Source of the DNA: Archangium sp. | GTDB taxonomy: Bacteria; Myxococcota; Myxococcia; Myxococcales; Myxococcaceae | DNA: 6,285 bases | NCBI GenBank assembly: GCA_016793525.1 | Contig: JAEUJT010000493.1 | Coordinates: 1-6,285 of the forward strand | Direction: 5' to 3' | In this document: positions 1-6,285 of the stretch, piece after piece | Layout of the letters: each line of letters opens with the position of its first letter | How positions within the stretch are numbered: position 1 is the stretch's first letter | Program-made: the position numbers and the translations under genes | Notes under the pieces: generated by a model | Seen by the model: the letters and a program-made list of their open reading frames with translations, nothing else | The model's database searches: none | What the model was told of the DNA's origin: nothing

Positions 1-1665
1 CACGCCGAGCAGCTCGAAGTAGTCTTGCTTGCGCATCGCCGCCATCTTCGCGGCCAGCTTCTCCCGCGCCGTGCTGTCTTCGTTCGACAGCTTCGGCATG
101 CTCATCACCACCGACAGCTCGGGGAGCAGCGAGCCTCCCAACGGGCGCGGCGGCTCCACGGGGGGAGCGGGCTTGCGCGATGGGCGCGGCGGCGGCGTGA
201 GATCGACCGGTGGCGGCGGCGGCACGCTCATCAGCGGCGGCGCCATTTTCTGCGAGAGCTCGGCGTTGTCCCACGGCAGCGGCAGCCCGGGCGCGGCCAT
301 GGTGCGCGGCGGGAGCGGTGGCGGCACCACCGGCGCCTGGGTCGGCAGCGGTGGAGGGAGTGGCGGAGGCTTGGTCGCCTCGACCGCGGCGGCGATCTTG
401 GCGATCGAGGGCCGGCGCTTGCCCGGCGCGGGCGCGTCTTTCAGCTGCACCATCTGCGCGCAGGTCATGGCGAAGAGCAGCCGGTCGGTCTCGAGCCGCG
501 ACAGCACGTTCAGCGCGCGCAGCGTCGACACGGTCTGGTGCCCGTCGACCATGCGCATCAGCTCTGTCTCTTCATCGCTCAGCCCCGCGTCTTGGAGCGC
601 GTAGAGCGGCTCGTCAGAGAGGTGCACGTACTGCTCTCCGACGTTCCCCAGCGCCTTCGACAGCCGCTTGGCGTCGTACGCGCGGCGCACACCTTCGACG
701 ATCAGCTGCGCCGTGGTCATGCCCAGGGTGAGCGGCTCAGGAGGCGGCTCGACCGCGGGGTTGAACTGAAACTCGCCGGTGTCCCAGCGGAACGCGTCGT
801 ACAGCTTCTCTTGCAGCTGGAGCACGAGCGCGTACTGCAGGTTGTGCGGGCTCAAGCAGCCCATGTCGATCAGCACCGTGCCCTGCATGCGCTTCGACTT
901 CTTCATACGGCGGAGCGACTCTTCGCACTCCGCTTCGGAGATCATCTTCTCGCGCACCAGCACCTTGCCGAGGCATTCAACCAGCAGGTTCGACTTCACC
1001 GATTCGGGCGTGCCGTTGCGGAAGTAGACGATCTTCTTCACGTTCTGCCGGCGCAGGAGCAGCGCCCCGCTCGCGCGCCAGCGGTGCACCTCGGCCAGCA
1101 CTTCGGCGAAGGGGCGGCTGCTGAAGTCTCCGCGCAGCGAGGGGCCACCGGCGTTGGTGCGCGACTGGGCCTCGACCGCGGTCACCTCGTCTCGCTGGAG
1201 ATCGTCGGCCATGAACTCGCCGGTCGCCGCGTCTTCTTCGACCGGGGGCGGCGCCTTGATGACGGTGGGCTTCGGTTTGCGTTTGCCGAGGGCCTTCTTC
1301 AACACGGTGGAGAGCTCCGTCAGGTCGACCGGCTTGGTGAGGTAGCCGACGGCCCCGTATTCGGACAGGGCTTCGGCCTGCTGTTCGGGGTCGGTGTACA
1401 CGGCCGAGATGAAGATGACGGGCGTACGGGCTCCGCCTTGGAGCACCCGCAGCTGCGCCACCACCTCGAAGCCGTGCATCGAGGGCAGGGTGGGGTCGAT
1501 GATCAGCACGTCGAAGGTCTTCTTCTCGAGTGTCTTCATCGCCCACTCGCCGTCGCGTTCGACGGTGACCACGTACCCTTGGCGAACGAGCGCGTCGGCG
1601 AGGGTGCGCTGGTGTGCGCGATCAGCATCAACGATCAACACATTGACAGGAGCGGTACGCGCCAC
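1..1665 (-). CDS. Receiver-DUF4388-proline-rich-J-domain response regulator (C-terminus cut by window edge)
   Basis: 555 residues are visible, read from GTG at 1665-1663 down to base 1 with no stop. Residues 7-127 form a CheY-like receiver: LIVDADR (D13, D15), phosphoacceptor D57 in IIDPTLPSMHG, S87 in VIFISA and K111 in LTKPVD. Residues 176-303 match DUF4388/PATAN (LRGDF start, KKIVYFRNGTPESVKSN, then GEFQF). Residues 312-410 include a winged-helix-like stretch with LMRMVDGHQTV. Residues 432-510 are rich in proline. The last visible residues, KQDYFELLGV, match the start of a DnaJ J-domain, so the HPD motif and everything after it lie outside. The product is probably a cytoplasmic two-component output protein, perhaps linked to motility, development or chaperone recruitment; no DNA-binding domain is obvious. 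An in-frame TGA upstream leaves GTG 1665 as the only sensible start, although no good ribosome site precedes it. The gene is divergent from sucC. Domain calls are from memory of the families. Confidence 0.88.
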   Translation of the reverse strand, partial: MARTAPVNVLIVDADRAHQRTLADALVRQGYVVTVERDGEWAMKTLEKKTFDVLIIDPTLPSMHGFEVVAQLRVLQGGARTPVIFISAVYTDPEQQAEALSEYGAVGYLTKPVDLTELSTVLKKALGKRKPKPTVIKAPPPVEEDAATGEFMADDLQRDEVTAVEAQSRTNAGGPSLRGDFSSRPFAEVLAEVHRWRASGALLLRRQNVKKIVYFRNGTPESVKSNLLVECLGKVLVREKMISEAECEESLRRMKKSKRMQGTVLIDMGCLSPHNLQYALVLQLQEKLYDAFRWDTGEFQFNPAVEPPPEPLTLGMTTAQLIVEGVRRAYDAKRLSKALGNVGEQYVHLSDEPLYALQDAGLSDEETELMRMVDGHQTVSTLRALNVLSRLETDRLLFAMTCAQMVQLKDAPAPGKRRPSIAKIAAAVEATKPPPLPPPLPTQAPVVPPPLPPRTMAAPGLPLPWDNAELSQKMAPPLMSVPPPPPVDLTPPPRPSRKPAPPVEPPRPLGGSLLPELSVVMSMPKLSNEDSTAREKLAAKMAAMRKQDYFELLGV

Positions 1666-1731
1666 GATGGGCGCCGAGCCTAAGACACTTCTTCAAGACA
1701 ATGGCCGGTGAAGTGACTATGCGACGGCCCC
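1666..1731. promoter_or_regulatory. Divergent intergenic region between the regulator gene and sucC
   Basis: These 66 bases separate two divergent starts, so both promoters should lie here or reach into the flanking genes. For sucC, a weak sigma-70-like pair is TTCAAG (1692-1697) and GACTAT (1715-1720) with a 17-base spacer; each matches consensus at only three of six positions. AAGACA occurs twice in direct orientation, at 1682-1687 and 1695-1700. A 5-bp inverted repeat, GGCCG (1703-1707) and CGGCC (1725-1729), sits just before the sucC start. No strong Shine-Dalgarno sequence stands out for either gene. The regulatory role follows from position; the individual elements are speculative. Confidence 0.4.
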
Positions 1732-2892
1732 ATGAAAATTCACGAGTACCAGGGCAAACAGCTCTTTCGAAAGTATGGCGTTCCGGTGCCGCGCGGCATC
1801 GTGGTGAAGAACGCTGACGACGCCGAAAAGGCCGCCAAAGAGCTCGGCACCAAGGTCACGGTGGTGAAGGCGCAGATCCACGCGGGCGGCCGCGGCAAGG
1901 GCGGCGGCGTGAAGCTGGCCAAGAGCCCCGCCGAGGCGAAGACCCTCGCCGCCTCGATGCTCGGCATGATGCTGAAGACCATTCAGACCGGCCCTGAAGG
2001 TCAGAAGGTCAGCACCCTGTACATCGAAGAAGGGCTCGACATCGAGAAGGAGTACTACCTCGGCCTCACCCTCGACCGCGCCACCGGCCGCAACACGTTC
2101 ATGGCGTCGACCGAAGGCGGCGTGGAGATCGAAGAGGTCGCCCACACGCACCCCGAGAAGATCCTCCGCGAGGCGGTCGACCCGGCGGTCGGCTTCCAAG
2201 ACTTTCAGGGCCGCAAGATGGCGTACGGCCTGGGCCTCTCCGGTGACTCGGTGGGCAAGTTCGTGAAGTTCTGCCGCGCGCTCTACACCGCGTACGTCGA
2301 GAGCGATGCGTCGCTGGCCGAGATCAACCCGCTGGTGAAGCTGAAAGACGGCTCCATCGTCGCGCTCGATTCGAAGATGAACTTCGATGACAACGCGCTC
2401 TACCGCCAGAAAGACGTGGTGGAGATGCGCGACGTGGCCGAAGAAGACCCGCGCGAAGCGAAGGCCAAAGAATTCGACCTGGCCTACATCGCCCTCGAGG
2501 GGAACATCGGCTGCATGGTGAACGGTGCCGGCCTCGCGATGGCCACGATGGACACCATCAAGCTCGTCGGCGGCCAGCCAGCGAACTTCCTCGACGTGGG
2601 CGGCGGCGCGACGAAGGAGAAGGTGACGGCGGCGTTCAAGCTGATCCTCGCCGACCCCGCGGTGAAGGCGGTGCTGGTGAACATCTTCGGCGGCATCATG
2701 AAGTGTGACGTCATCGCCGAGGGCATCATCGCGGCCGCGAAAGAAGTGCAGCTGAGCATCCCGCTCGTGGTGCGCCTCGAGGGCACCAACGTCGCGCTCG
2801 GCAAAGAGATCTTGAGCAAGTCGGGGCTGAAGATCACCCCCGCCGACAACCTGCGCCAGGCGGCCGAGAAGGCCGTCGCCGCGGTGAAGTAA
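1732..2892 (+). CDS. sucC: Succinyl-CoA synthetase (ADP/GDP-forming) beta subunit
   Basis: This 386-residue protein is the beta subunit of cytoplasmic succinyl-CoA synthetase. The enzyme converts succinyl-CoA, phosphate and NDP to succinate, CoA and NTP in the TCA cycle and works with the SucD alpha subunit. The N-terminus [12 protein letters not shown] is the family signature, and the length is close to the E. coli protein (388). Residues 1-230 are the ATP-grasp domain, with a glycine loop [10 protein letters not shown] at 51-60, EINPL at 197-201 and D213; N199 and D213 are the usual metal ligands. Residues 245-380 are the ligase domain, with N264 in [16 protein letters not shown] at 288-294, NIFGGI at 317-322 and RLEGTN at 348-353. 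ATG 1732 is the only possible start because a TGA lies in frame at 1714. A Shine-Dalgarno match is poor. ATP or GTP preference cannot be read safely. sucD follows after 41 bases, almost certainly in the same transcript. Confidence 0.98.
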   Translation: MKIHEYQGKQLFRKYGVPVPRGIVVKNADDAEKAAKELGTKVTVVKAQIHAGGRGKGGGVKLAKSPAEAKTLAASMLGMMLKTIQTGPEGQKVSTLYIEEGLDIEKEYYLGLTLDRATGRNTFMASTEGGVEIEEVAHTHPEKILREAVDPAVGFQDFQGRKMAYGLGLSGDSVGKFVKFCRALYTAYVESDASLAEINPLVKLKDGSIVALDSKMNFDDNALYRQKDVVEMRDVAEEDPREAKAKEFDLAYIALEGNIGCMVNGAGLAMATMDTIKLVGGQPANFLDVGGGATKEKVTAAFKLILADPAVKAVLVNIFGGIMKCDVIAEGIIAAAKEVQLSIPLVVRLEGTNVALGKEILSKSGLKITPADNLRQAAEKAVAAVK

Positions 2893-2921
2893 GCGAACCC
2901 CTTTCTTTCCCTTTTTGATGT

Positions 2922-2925
2922 GGAG
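2922..2925 (+). promoter_or_regulatory. Ribosome binding site of sucD
   Basis: GGAG lies eight bases before the ATG at 2934, an ordinary Shine-Dalgarno spacing, and supports that start. The 41-base gap between sucC and sucD (2893-2933) also carries a pyrimidine-rich run at about 2898-2915. I see no hairpin in the gap, so read-through from sucC to sucD is expected. Confidence 0.75.
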
Positions 2926-2933
2926 ATGACGCG

Positions 2934-3827
2934 ATGAGCATCTTGGTTGGGCCCGATACGCGGGTCATGGTTCAAGGCATCACCGGCTCTGCCGGCTCGT
3001 TTCACGCCAAGCAGTGCCTGGAGTACGGCACGAACGTGGTGGCTGGTGTCACGCCGGGCAAGGGCGGCCAGAAGTTCGAAGGCAAGATCCCCATCTTCGA
3101 CACCGTCGAGCAGGCGGTGAAGGCCACGGGCGCAAATGCCTCGGTCGTCTTCGTGCCGCCTCCGTTCGCGGCCGACTCGATCATGGAGGCGGCCGAGGCC
3201 AAGGTGCCGCTGGTGATCACCATCACCGAAGGCATTCCCGTCAACGACATGGTGAAGGCGAAGCGGTACCTCTCCGGCACCAGCACGCGCCTCATCGGCC
3301 CGAACTGCCCGGGTGTCATCACCCCCGGCGCGAAGTGCAAGATCGGCATCATGCCCGGCCACATTCACAAGCCCGGCCGCATCGGCATCGTGTCGCGCTC
3401 CGGCACGCTCACGTACGAGGCGGTGTTTCAGGTGACGGGTCTGGGCCTCGGCCAGTCGACCGCGGTCGGCATCGGCGGAGACCCGGTGAACGGCACCAAC
3501 TTCATCGACGTGCTCAAGCTCTTCAACGAAGACTCCGAGACCGACGCGGTGATCATGATCGGCGAGATCGGCGGCAGCGCTGAAGAAGAGGCCGCGGCCT
3601 GGGCGAAGGAGCACTTCAAGAAGCCCATCGCCGGGTTCATCGCCGGCGCCAGCGCCCCTCCGGGCAAGCGCATGGGCCACGCCGGTGCGATCATCTCCGG
3701 TGGCAAAGGCGCCGCGAGCGACAAGATCGCCGCCATGAGCGCCGCTGGCTACGTGATGGCGTCGTCTCCGTCTGAGCTCGGCACCACGCTCGTCGAGGCG
3801 ATGAAGCGCCGCGGGATGAAGGTCTAA
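2934..3827 (+). CDS. sucD: Succinyl-CoA synthetase alpha subunit
   Basis: This 297-residue protein is the alpha subunit of succinyl-CoA synthetase. It binds CoA and carries the histidine that is phosphorylated during catalysis. Residues 1-125 are the Rossmann-type CoA-binding domain, with [11 protein letters not shown] at 14-24, and GPNCPGVI at 122-129 follows it. SRSGTLTYE occupies 154-162 and GIGGDPVNG 179-187. E211 in GEIGG and the phosphorylated histidine H249 in RMGHAGAI match the catalytic residues of the family. The length is slightly above the E. coli protein (289), with no insertion large enough to suggest a different role. The ATG at 2934 has GGAG eight bases upstream. It is the second gene of a sucCD operon; the stop at 3825-3827 is followed by a convergent gene and a strong inverted repeat. 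Other alpha/beta acyl-CoA synthetases such as malate-CoA ligase share this fold, but the close match to SucD makes this call firm. Confidence 0.98.
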   Translation: MSILVGPDTRVMVQGITGSAGSFHAKQCLEYGTNVVAGVTPGKGGQKFEGKIPIFDTVEQAVKATGANASVVFVPPPFAADSIMEAAEAKVPLVITITEGIPVNDMVKAKRYLSGTSTRLIGPNCPGVITPGAKCKIGIMPGHIHKPGRIGIVSRSGTLTYEAVFQVTGLGLGQSTAVGIGGDPVNGTNFIDVLKLFNEDSETDAVIMIGEIGGSAEEEAAAWAKEHFKKPIAGFIAGASAPPGKRMGHAGAIISGGKGAASDKIAAMSAAGYVMASSPSELGTTLVEAMKRRGMKV

Positions 3828-3846
3828 AAGCAGTCGCGCGCAGCGG

Positions 3847-5481
3847 TCACCGTGCGGTCGTGGAGATTTTCGCCACCCGCACGGTGCGCAGCGTGTCAGC
3901 GCGAGTGCGGTGCAGCAGAAACGCCGGGTGCACCACGCTCGTCGGGTAGTTCTCGAAATGACGCTCCTCTGAGCGCTCGAGCCCGTTCTCCAGCAGCTGC
4001 GCGTCCGACACGTCGGGGCCGATGACGACCAGTCGCGGCCCGCGCTCGCGGACGAGCTCGGCCAGCGCCTCGGGAGCCACGTGGCGGAGATCGCGCTGCG
4101 CGTAGAACGCCAGCGAGTGCGGCGCGACGATCCCCGTCACGAAGATCTCCGTGGCCTGTGGCTCCTCGGCGCGAACCACTCCGGCGACGCGCTCCCAGGG
4201 CTGGTAGGCCAGCAGCGCGCCGTGCAGGTGTCCGTGGAAGAAGACGAGGCACGCGCTGGTGACGCCGACCCAAGCGCCGGTGGCACGTTCGGGGGCTGAG
4301 GCGTTTCGAGTCAGCCAGCGCGTGACCGCGATGACCGCTCCCGCAGCGGCGAGCCACCCCCAATTCCCAGGGAAGACGAAGCGCAGCGCCAGCCCGATGC
4401 CCGCAAGCGCGAGGGCGCCGAGCACGTCGGCCGCGCGGGCCCACCGTGAGGCCGCGACGTCGCTCAGCCGCGATACCTCGTCGGCCGCCAGCAAGGCAGC
4501 CGGCGCCGCGAGCCAGTACAGGTACTGAGGCAGCTTGAAGAGCGACAGCGAGATGGCCACGAAGGGAATGCCGAGCCACCACACCGCGACCCGCGCGGGC
4601 TCCGGTGGCAGCGTGCGGGCCTGGGCCAGCCCGATGATCCGTCGCACGAGGGCGATGATCAGCCACGCGGTGAAGGGCGCGAAGGCCCACAGCCCGGTGT
4701 GGAGGAAGAACAGCGGCGTGGTGTCGTCGCGGTACCCGCTCGCGCCGGTGAGGCGCCCGAAGCTCTGACCCACCAGCAGGTACAGCGCGGTGTCGGCTCC
4801 GTTCGCGCGTGCCACGGCCACGTAGAAGGGCACCGTCAGCGCGGCGACGATGATCAACCCGCGCACCGGCCTGAGCGCGAAGGGACGGCGCCACCAGCGG
4901 AGGTTGGGCTGCCACGCCGCGCGCAGGGTCTCGGGCCCGACCGCCGCCAACGGGAGCAGCAAGCCGACGGGGCCCTTCGAGAGCGTCGCGAGCCCGGCGC
5001 CGATCCACCCCAGCCAGACGAAGACGGGGCGGCCCCGGGCGGCGACGAAGCCGAAGACGCTCACCGCCGAAAACGCCAGTACCGGCATGTCGACCTTGGG
5101 ATCAGCCACCATGCTGTGGAAGCCGATGGAGGCCCCGAGCAGCACCGCCGCCAGCGCGCCGGTCCGCGGTGACCACACCACGCGCCCGATGCCCGCGGTG
5201 GCCGCCAGAGCGAGCAGGCCAAAGAGGAGCGTCGGGAGCCGCGCCGCCGTCGACGTCACCCCGAGCACCGCCATCGCCGCCGCTTGCGCCCACCTGTTCA
5301 TCGGTGGCTTGTTGGTGAACGGCCCGAGCGCGTCGTTCAGCGTGAGCCACTCGTGCGTCGCCAACATTCGCCGCGCGACCTCTGCGTACTGGGCGGGGTC
5401 GTAGTCTTGGAGCTGATCTCCGAGGCTGAGCAGCGCCGGCGCGACCACAAGCGTCATCAGCAGCCAGTGCACGCGGGTCAC
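3847..5481 (-). CDS. GT39/PMT_2-family (ArnT-like) membrane glycosyltransferase
   Basis: This 544-residue integral membrane protein should move a sugar from a polyprenyl-phosphate donor to a lipid, glycan or protein on the periplasmic side of the inner membrane. The first periplasmic loop has YDPAQYAEVARRML (27-40), with D28 at the position of the conserved family aspartate, and then NKPPMNRW (57-64). Later family landmarks are ADPKVDMPV (126-134), LSKGPVGLLLPL (167-178) and FKLPQYLYWL (315-324). About 11-13 hydrophobic segments lie between residues 6 and 425, followed by a soluble tail (about 426-544). The GTG start at 5481 has a TGA in frame nine bases upstream and GGTGA six bases before it. 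It overlaps the upstream gene by four bases (GTGA), so the two are translationally coupled. Substrate and acceptor cannot be assigned: lipid A aminoarabinose transfer is one option, but no arn genes are in view. The C-terminal codons carry the inverted repeat shared with sucD's end. Confidence 0.88.
   Translation of the reverse strand: MTRVHWLLMTLVVAPALLSLGDQLQDYDPAQYAEVARRMLATHEWLTLNDALGPFTNKPPMNRWAQAAAMAVLGVTSTAARLPTLLFGLLALAATAGIGRVVWSPRTGALAAVLLGASIGFHSMVADPKVDMPVLAFSAVSVFGFVAARGRPVFVWLGWIGAGLATLSKGPVGLLLPLAAVGPETLRAAWQPNLRWWRRPFALRPVRGLIIVAALTVPFYVAVARANGADTALYLLVGQSFGRLTGASGYRDDTTPLFFLHTGLWAFAPFTAWLIIALVRRIIGLAQARTLPPEPARVAVWWLGIPFVAISLSLFKLPQYLYWLAAPAALLAADEVSRLSDVAASRWARAADVLGALALAGIGLALRFVFPGNWGWLAAAGAVIAVTRWLTRNASAPERATGAWVGVTSACLVFFHGHLHGALLAYQPWERVAGVVRAEEPQATEIFVTGIVAPHSLAFYAQRDLRHVAPEALAELVRERGPRLVVIGPDVSDAQLLENGLERSEERHFENYPTSVVHPAFLLHRTRADTLRTVRVAKISTTAR
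3848..3886. terminator. Strong inverted repeat at the convergent gene ends, probable terminator of sucCD
   Basis: CACCGTGCGG at 3848-3857 is the exact reverse complement of CCGCACGGTG at 3877-3886. Inside it, GTGG (3860-3863) can pair with CCAC (3873-3876) after a two-base bulge, giving about 14 base pairs around a nine-base loop. It begins 20 bases after the sucD stop. It also lies in the last 13 codons of the minus-strand gene, and its outer arm includes most of that gene's TGA stop. No T-run follows on the plus strand, and on the minus strand the nearest TTTT (3831-3828) is about 17 bases away. It is therefore not a textbook intrinsic terminator. It may act with Rho, or as a transcript-end stabiliser. 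Confidence 0.5.
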
Positions 5482-6285
5482 GAGACGTCACCCCGGCGCG
5501 GCACCGCCAGCCCCGCCCCCGCCACGAGCACCAACGCCATGGAGAACGGCGCCTGGAAGAGCGGGTCGTGCGCCAGCGACAGGAGGGTGAAGAAGGTGAG
5601 ACCTGACAGTGTCAAGACGCCCAACGGCGCGCGGCGGGCGGCGAAGGCGAGGCTCGACAGCATGAGCACGAAGAGGAGCGCGCCCGGGATGCCGACCTCT
5701 GCCGCCATCGAGACGAACTGGTTGTGCGCCTTGCCCGGGTTGTCCAACACGTACTGCGGCACCCCTTCGGGGGCGAAGAGGGAGGGCCTGAACTGGCCAG
5801 CCCCGACGCCGGTGAAAGGGTGGGCCTCGATCGCGCGCAGGCCGGCCTCGAGCAGCTCCTTTCGATCTCCGCTGCCCTCGGTGGTCAGCGCGCTGAGGAA
5901 GCGGGCGCGCAGCGGTTCCACGGCGGCCACGGTCGCAGCGCCGAGCACGACGATGATCGCCGCCGCGATGACGGCCCGGCGCCGGTTCGGAGTCACCAGC
6001 GCCACCGTCACCAGCAGCGACGCCGCCAGCGCCACTGACGCCATGCGGGCGTAGGGAAAGAACCAGACCGCGATGGTCCCGAGGGCTGCCACGGCCCAGG
6101 CCACGAGGCGCACCCGGCCTGACGTCTTCGCGCCTACCACCGTCAGCGCCAGCACCGCCAACGACGACACGTGCGCGAACTTGAGGCGGTGGAACAGCAG
6201 ACCGCCGCCCATGAAGCGGCCCTCCGCGTTCGGCACCGGCTCGTACACGCGGTGGAAAGGGAGCTTCAGCCACTCCAGCGCGCTG
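5478..6285 (-). CDS. O-antigen ligase/polymerase-like membrane protein (Wzy_C family), N-terminus outside the window
   Basis: The reading frame is open from the right edge to TGA at 5480-5478, about 269 residues. A GTG at 6248 could be called a start, but the frame continues upstream without a stop (EWLKLPFHRVYEPVP), and the family is usually 400 residues or more, so this is the C-terminal two thirds. Numbering from that GTG, visible landmarks are GGGLLFHRLKFAH (14-26), YARMAS (66-71), GDRKELLEAGLRAIEAHPF (127-145) leading into TGVGAGQF, and KAHNQFVSMAAEVGIPGALL (173-192). The last two are the classic Wzy_C loop (P..G.G..F and HN....E.G..G). Several hydrophobic segments alternate with this large periplasmic loop. 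Such proteins join or polymerise polyprenyl-linked glycans at the periplasmic face; some members attach glycans to proteins. Sequence alone does not separate ligase from polymerase. The stop overlaps the start of the GT39 gene, so both belong to one envelope-glycan operon whose promoter is outside the window. Confidence 0.85.
   Translation of the reverse strand, partial: SALEWLKLPFHRVYEPVPNAEGRFMGGGLLFHRLKFAHVSSLAVLALTVVGAKTSGRVRLVAWAVAALGTIAVWFFPYARMASVALAASLLVTVALVTPNRRRAVIAAAIIVVLGAATVAAVEPLRARFLSALTTEGSGDRKELLEAGLRAIEAHPFTGVGAGQFRPSLFAPEGVPQYVLDNPGKAHNQFVSMAAEVGIPGALLFVLMLSSLAFAARRAPLGVLTLSGLTFFTLLSLAHDPLFQAPFSMALVLVAGAGLAVPRRGDVS
5488..5494 (-). promoter_or_regulatory. Ribosome binding site of the GT39 gene inside the upstream gene
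   Basis: Read on the minus strand, GGGGTGA ends six bases before the GTG start at 5481. It lies within the last codons of the Wzy_C-family gene. It supports the GTG start over the internal ATG at codon 9 and fits translational coupling through the GTGA overlap. Confidence 0.55.

Noticed and set aside
25..1683. A 552-codon open frame on the plus strand, opposite the response regulator
   Set aside because: Its translation is dominated by Arg, His, Gln, Gly and Ala with no domain or periodicity. The minus strand encodes clear receiver, DUF4388 and J-domain motifs over the same bases. Long antisense frames are expected in GC-rich genes.
1666..1731. A sigma-54 (-24/-12) promoter before sucC
   Set aside because: A TGGC occurs at 1702-1705, but there is no GC doublet at the required ten-base spacing.
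2484..3680. A 398-codon open frame on the minus strand across sucC, the gap and sucD
   Set aside because: Both genes beneath it are unmistakable, and this frame shows no recognisable motif; it is a shadow of their codon bias.
3896..5008. A 370-codon minus-strand frame inside the GT39 gene in another phase
   Set aside because: Arg/Ala-rich and motif-free, while the overlapping frame carries the full set of GT39 landmarks and membrane segments.
4699..5404. Overlapping plus-strand frames opposite the N-terminal half of the GT39 gene
   Set aside because: Composition is low-complexity and charged with no family match; the minus-strand frame fully explains the region.
3847..5481. Naming the GT39 gene arnT
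   Set aside because: The family motifs fit broadly, but no arn pathway genes are present and the first-loop motif is the generic NKPP form; substrate cannot be inferred.
5478..6248. Treating GTG 6248 as the true start of a 256-residue complete protein
   Set aside because: The frame stays open to the window edge, and the visible part begins in the middle of a Wzy_C-family protein, so a partial gene is the better reading.
1..6285. Mobile element, CRISPR, phage or toxin-antitoxin content
   Set aside because: No transposase, integrase, regularly spaced repeats, tRNA or small toxin-like genes were seen; all sizeable segments are explained by housekeeping or envelope genes.

Overview
The window is GC-rich, with codon third positions dominated by G and C. 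It reads as a chromosomal segment of a Gram-negative bacterium with complex signalling, most likely Myxococcota (myxobacteria, formerly Deltaproteobacteria). That placement is an inference: a receiver-DUF4388-proline-rich-J-domain protein next to an ordinary TCA-cycle operon is typical of that group, but no single marker proves it. I see no mobile element, CRISPR array, tRNA or rRNA. Nearly every base is coding.

Layout from left to right. (1) Positions 1-1665, minus strand: a large multidomain response regulator starting at GTG 1665 and cut by the left edge just as its J-domain begins. (2) Positions 1666-1731: a 66-bp divergent intergenic region that must hold the start signals of both the regulator and sucC. 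(3) Positions 1732-2892 and 2934-3827, plus strand: sucC and sucD, the two succinyl-CoA synthetase subunits, complete, with all the key residues I checked present. (4) Positions 3828-3886: the convergent end, with a strong inverted repeat that overlaps the last codons of the opposing gene and probably acts as a terminator for sucCD. (5) Positions 3847-5481, minus strand: a GT39/PMT_2-family (ArnT-like) membrane glycosyltransferase. (6) Positions 5478-6285, minus strand: the C-terminal two thirds of an O-antigen ligase/polymerase-like (Wzy_C) membrane protein, running off the right edge. These last two overlap by four bases (GTGA), so they are translationally coupled members of one envelope-polysaccharide or glycolipid operon.

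sucCD makes the enzyme that converts succinyl-CoA to succinate with formation of ATP or GTP. The Wzy_C/GT39 pair acts on lipid-linked sugars at the outer face of the inner membrane. The regulator is the least ordinary item. It joins a phosphorylatable receiver to a DUF4388 (PATAN-type) module, a winged-helix-like segment, a proline-rich linker and a DnaJ-type domain, and it is divergent from sucCD. Whether it has any functional link to the TCA genes cannot be told from this sequence. I do not see a clearly new multi-gene system here.
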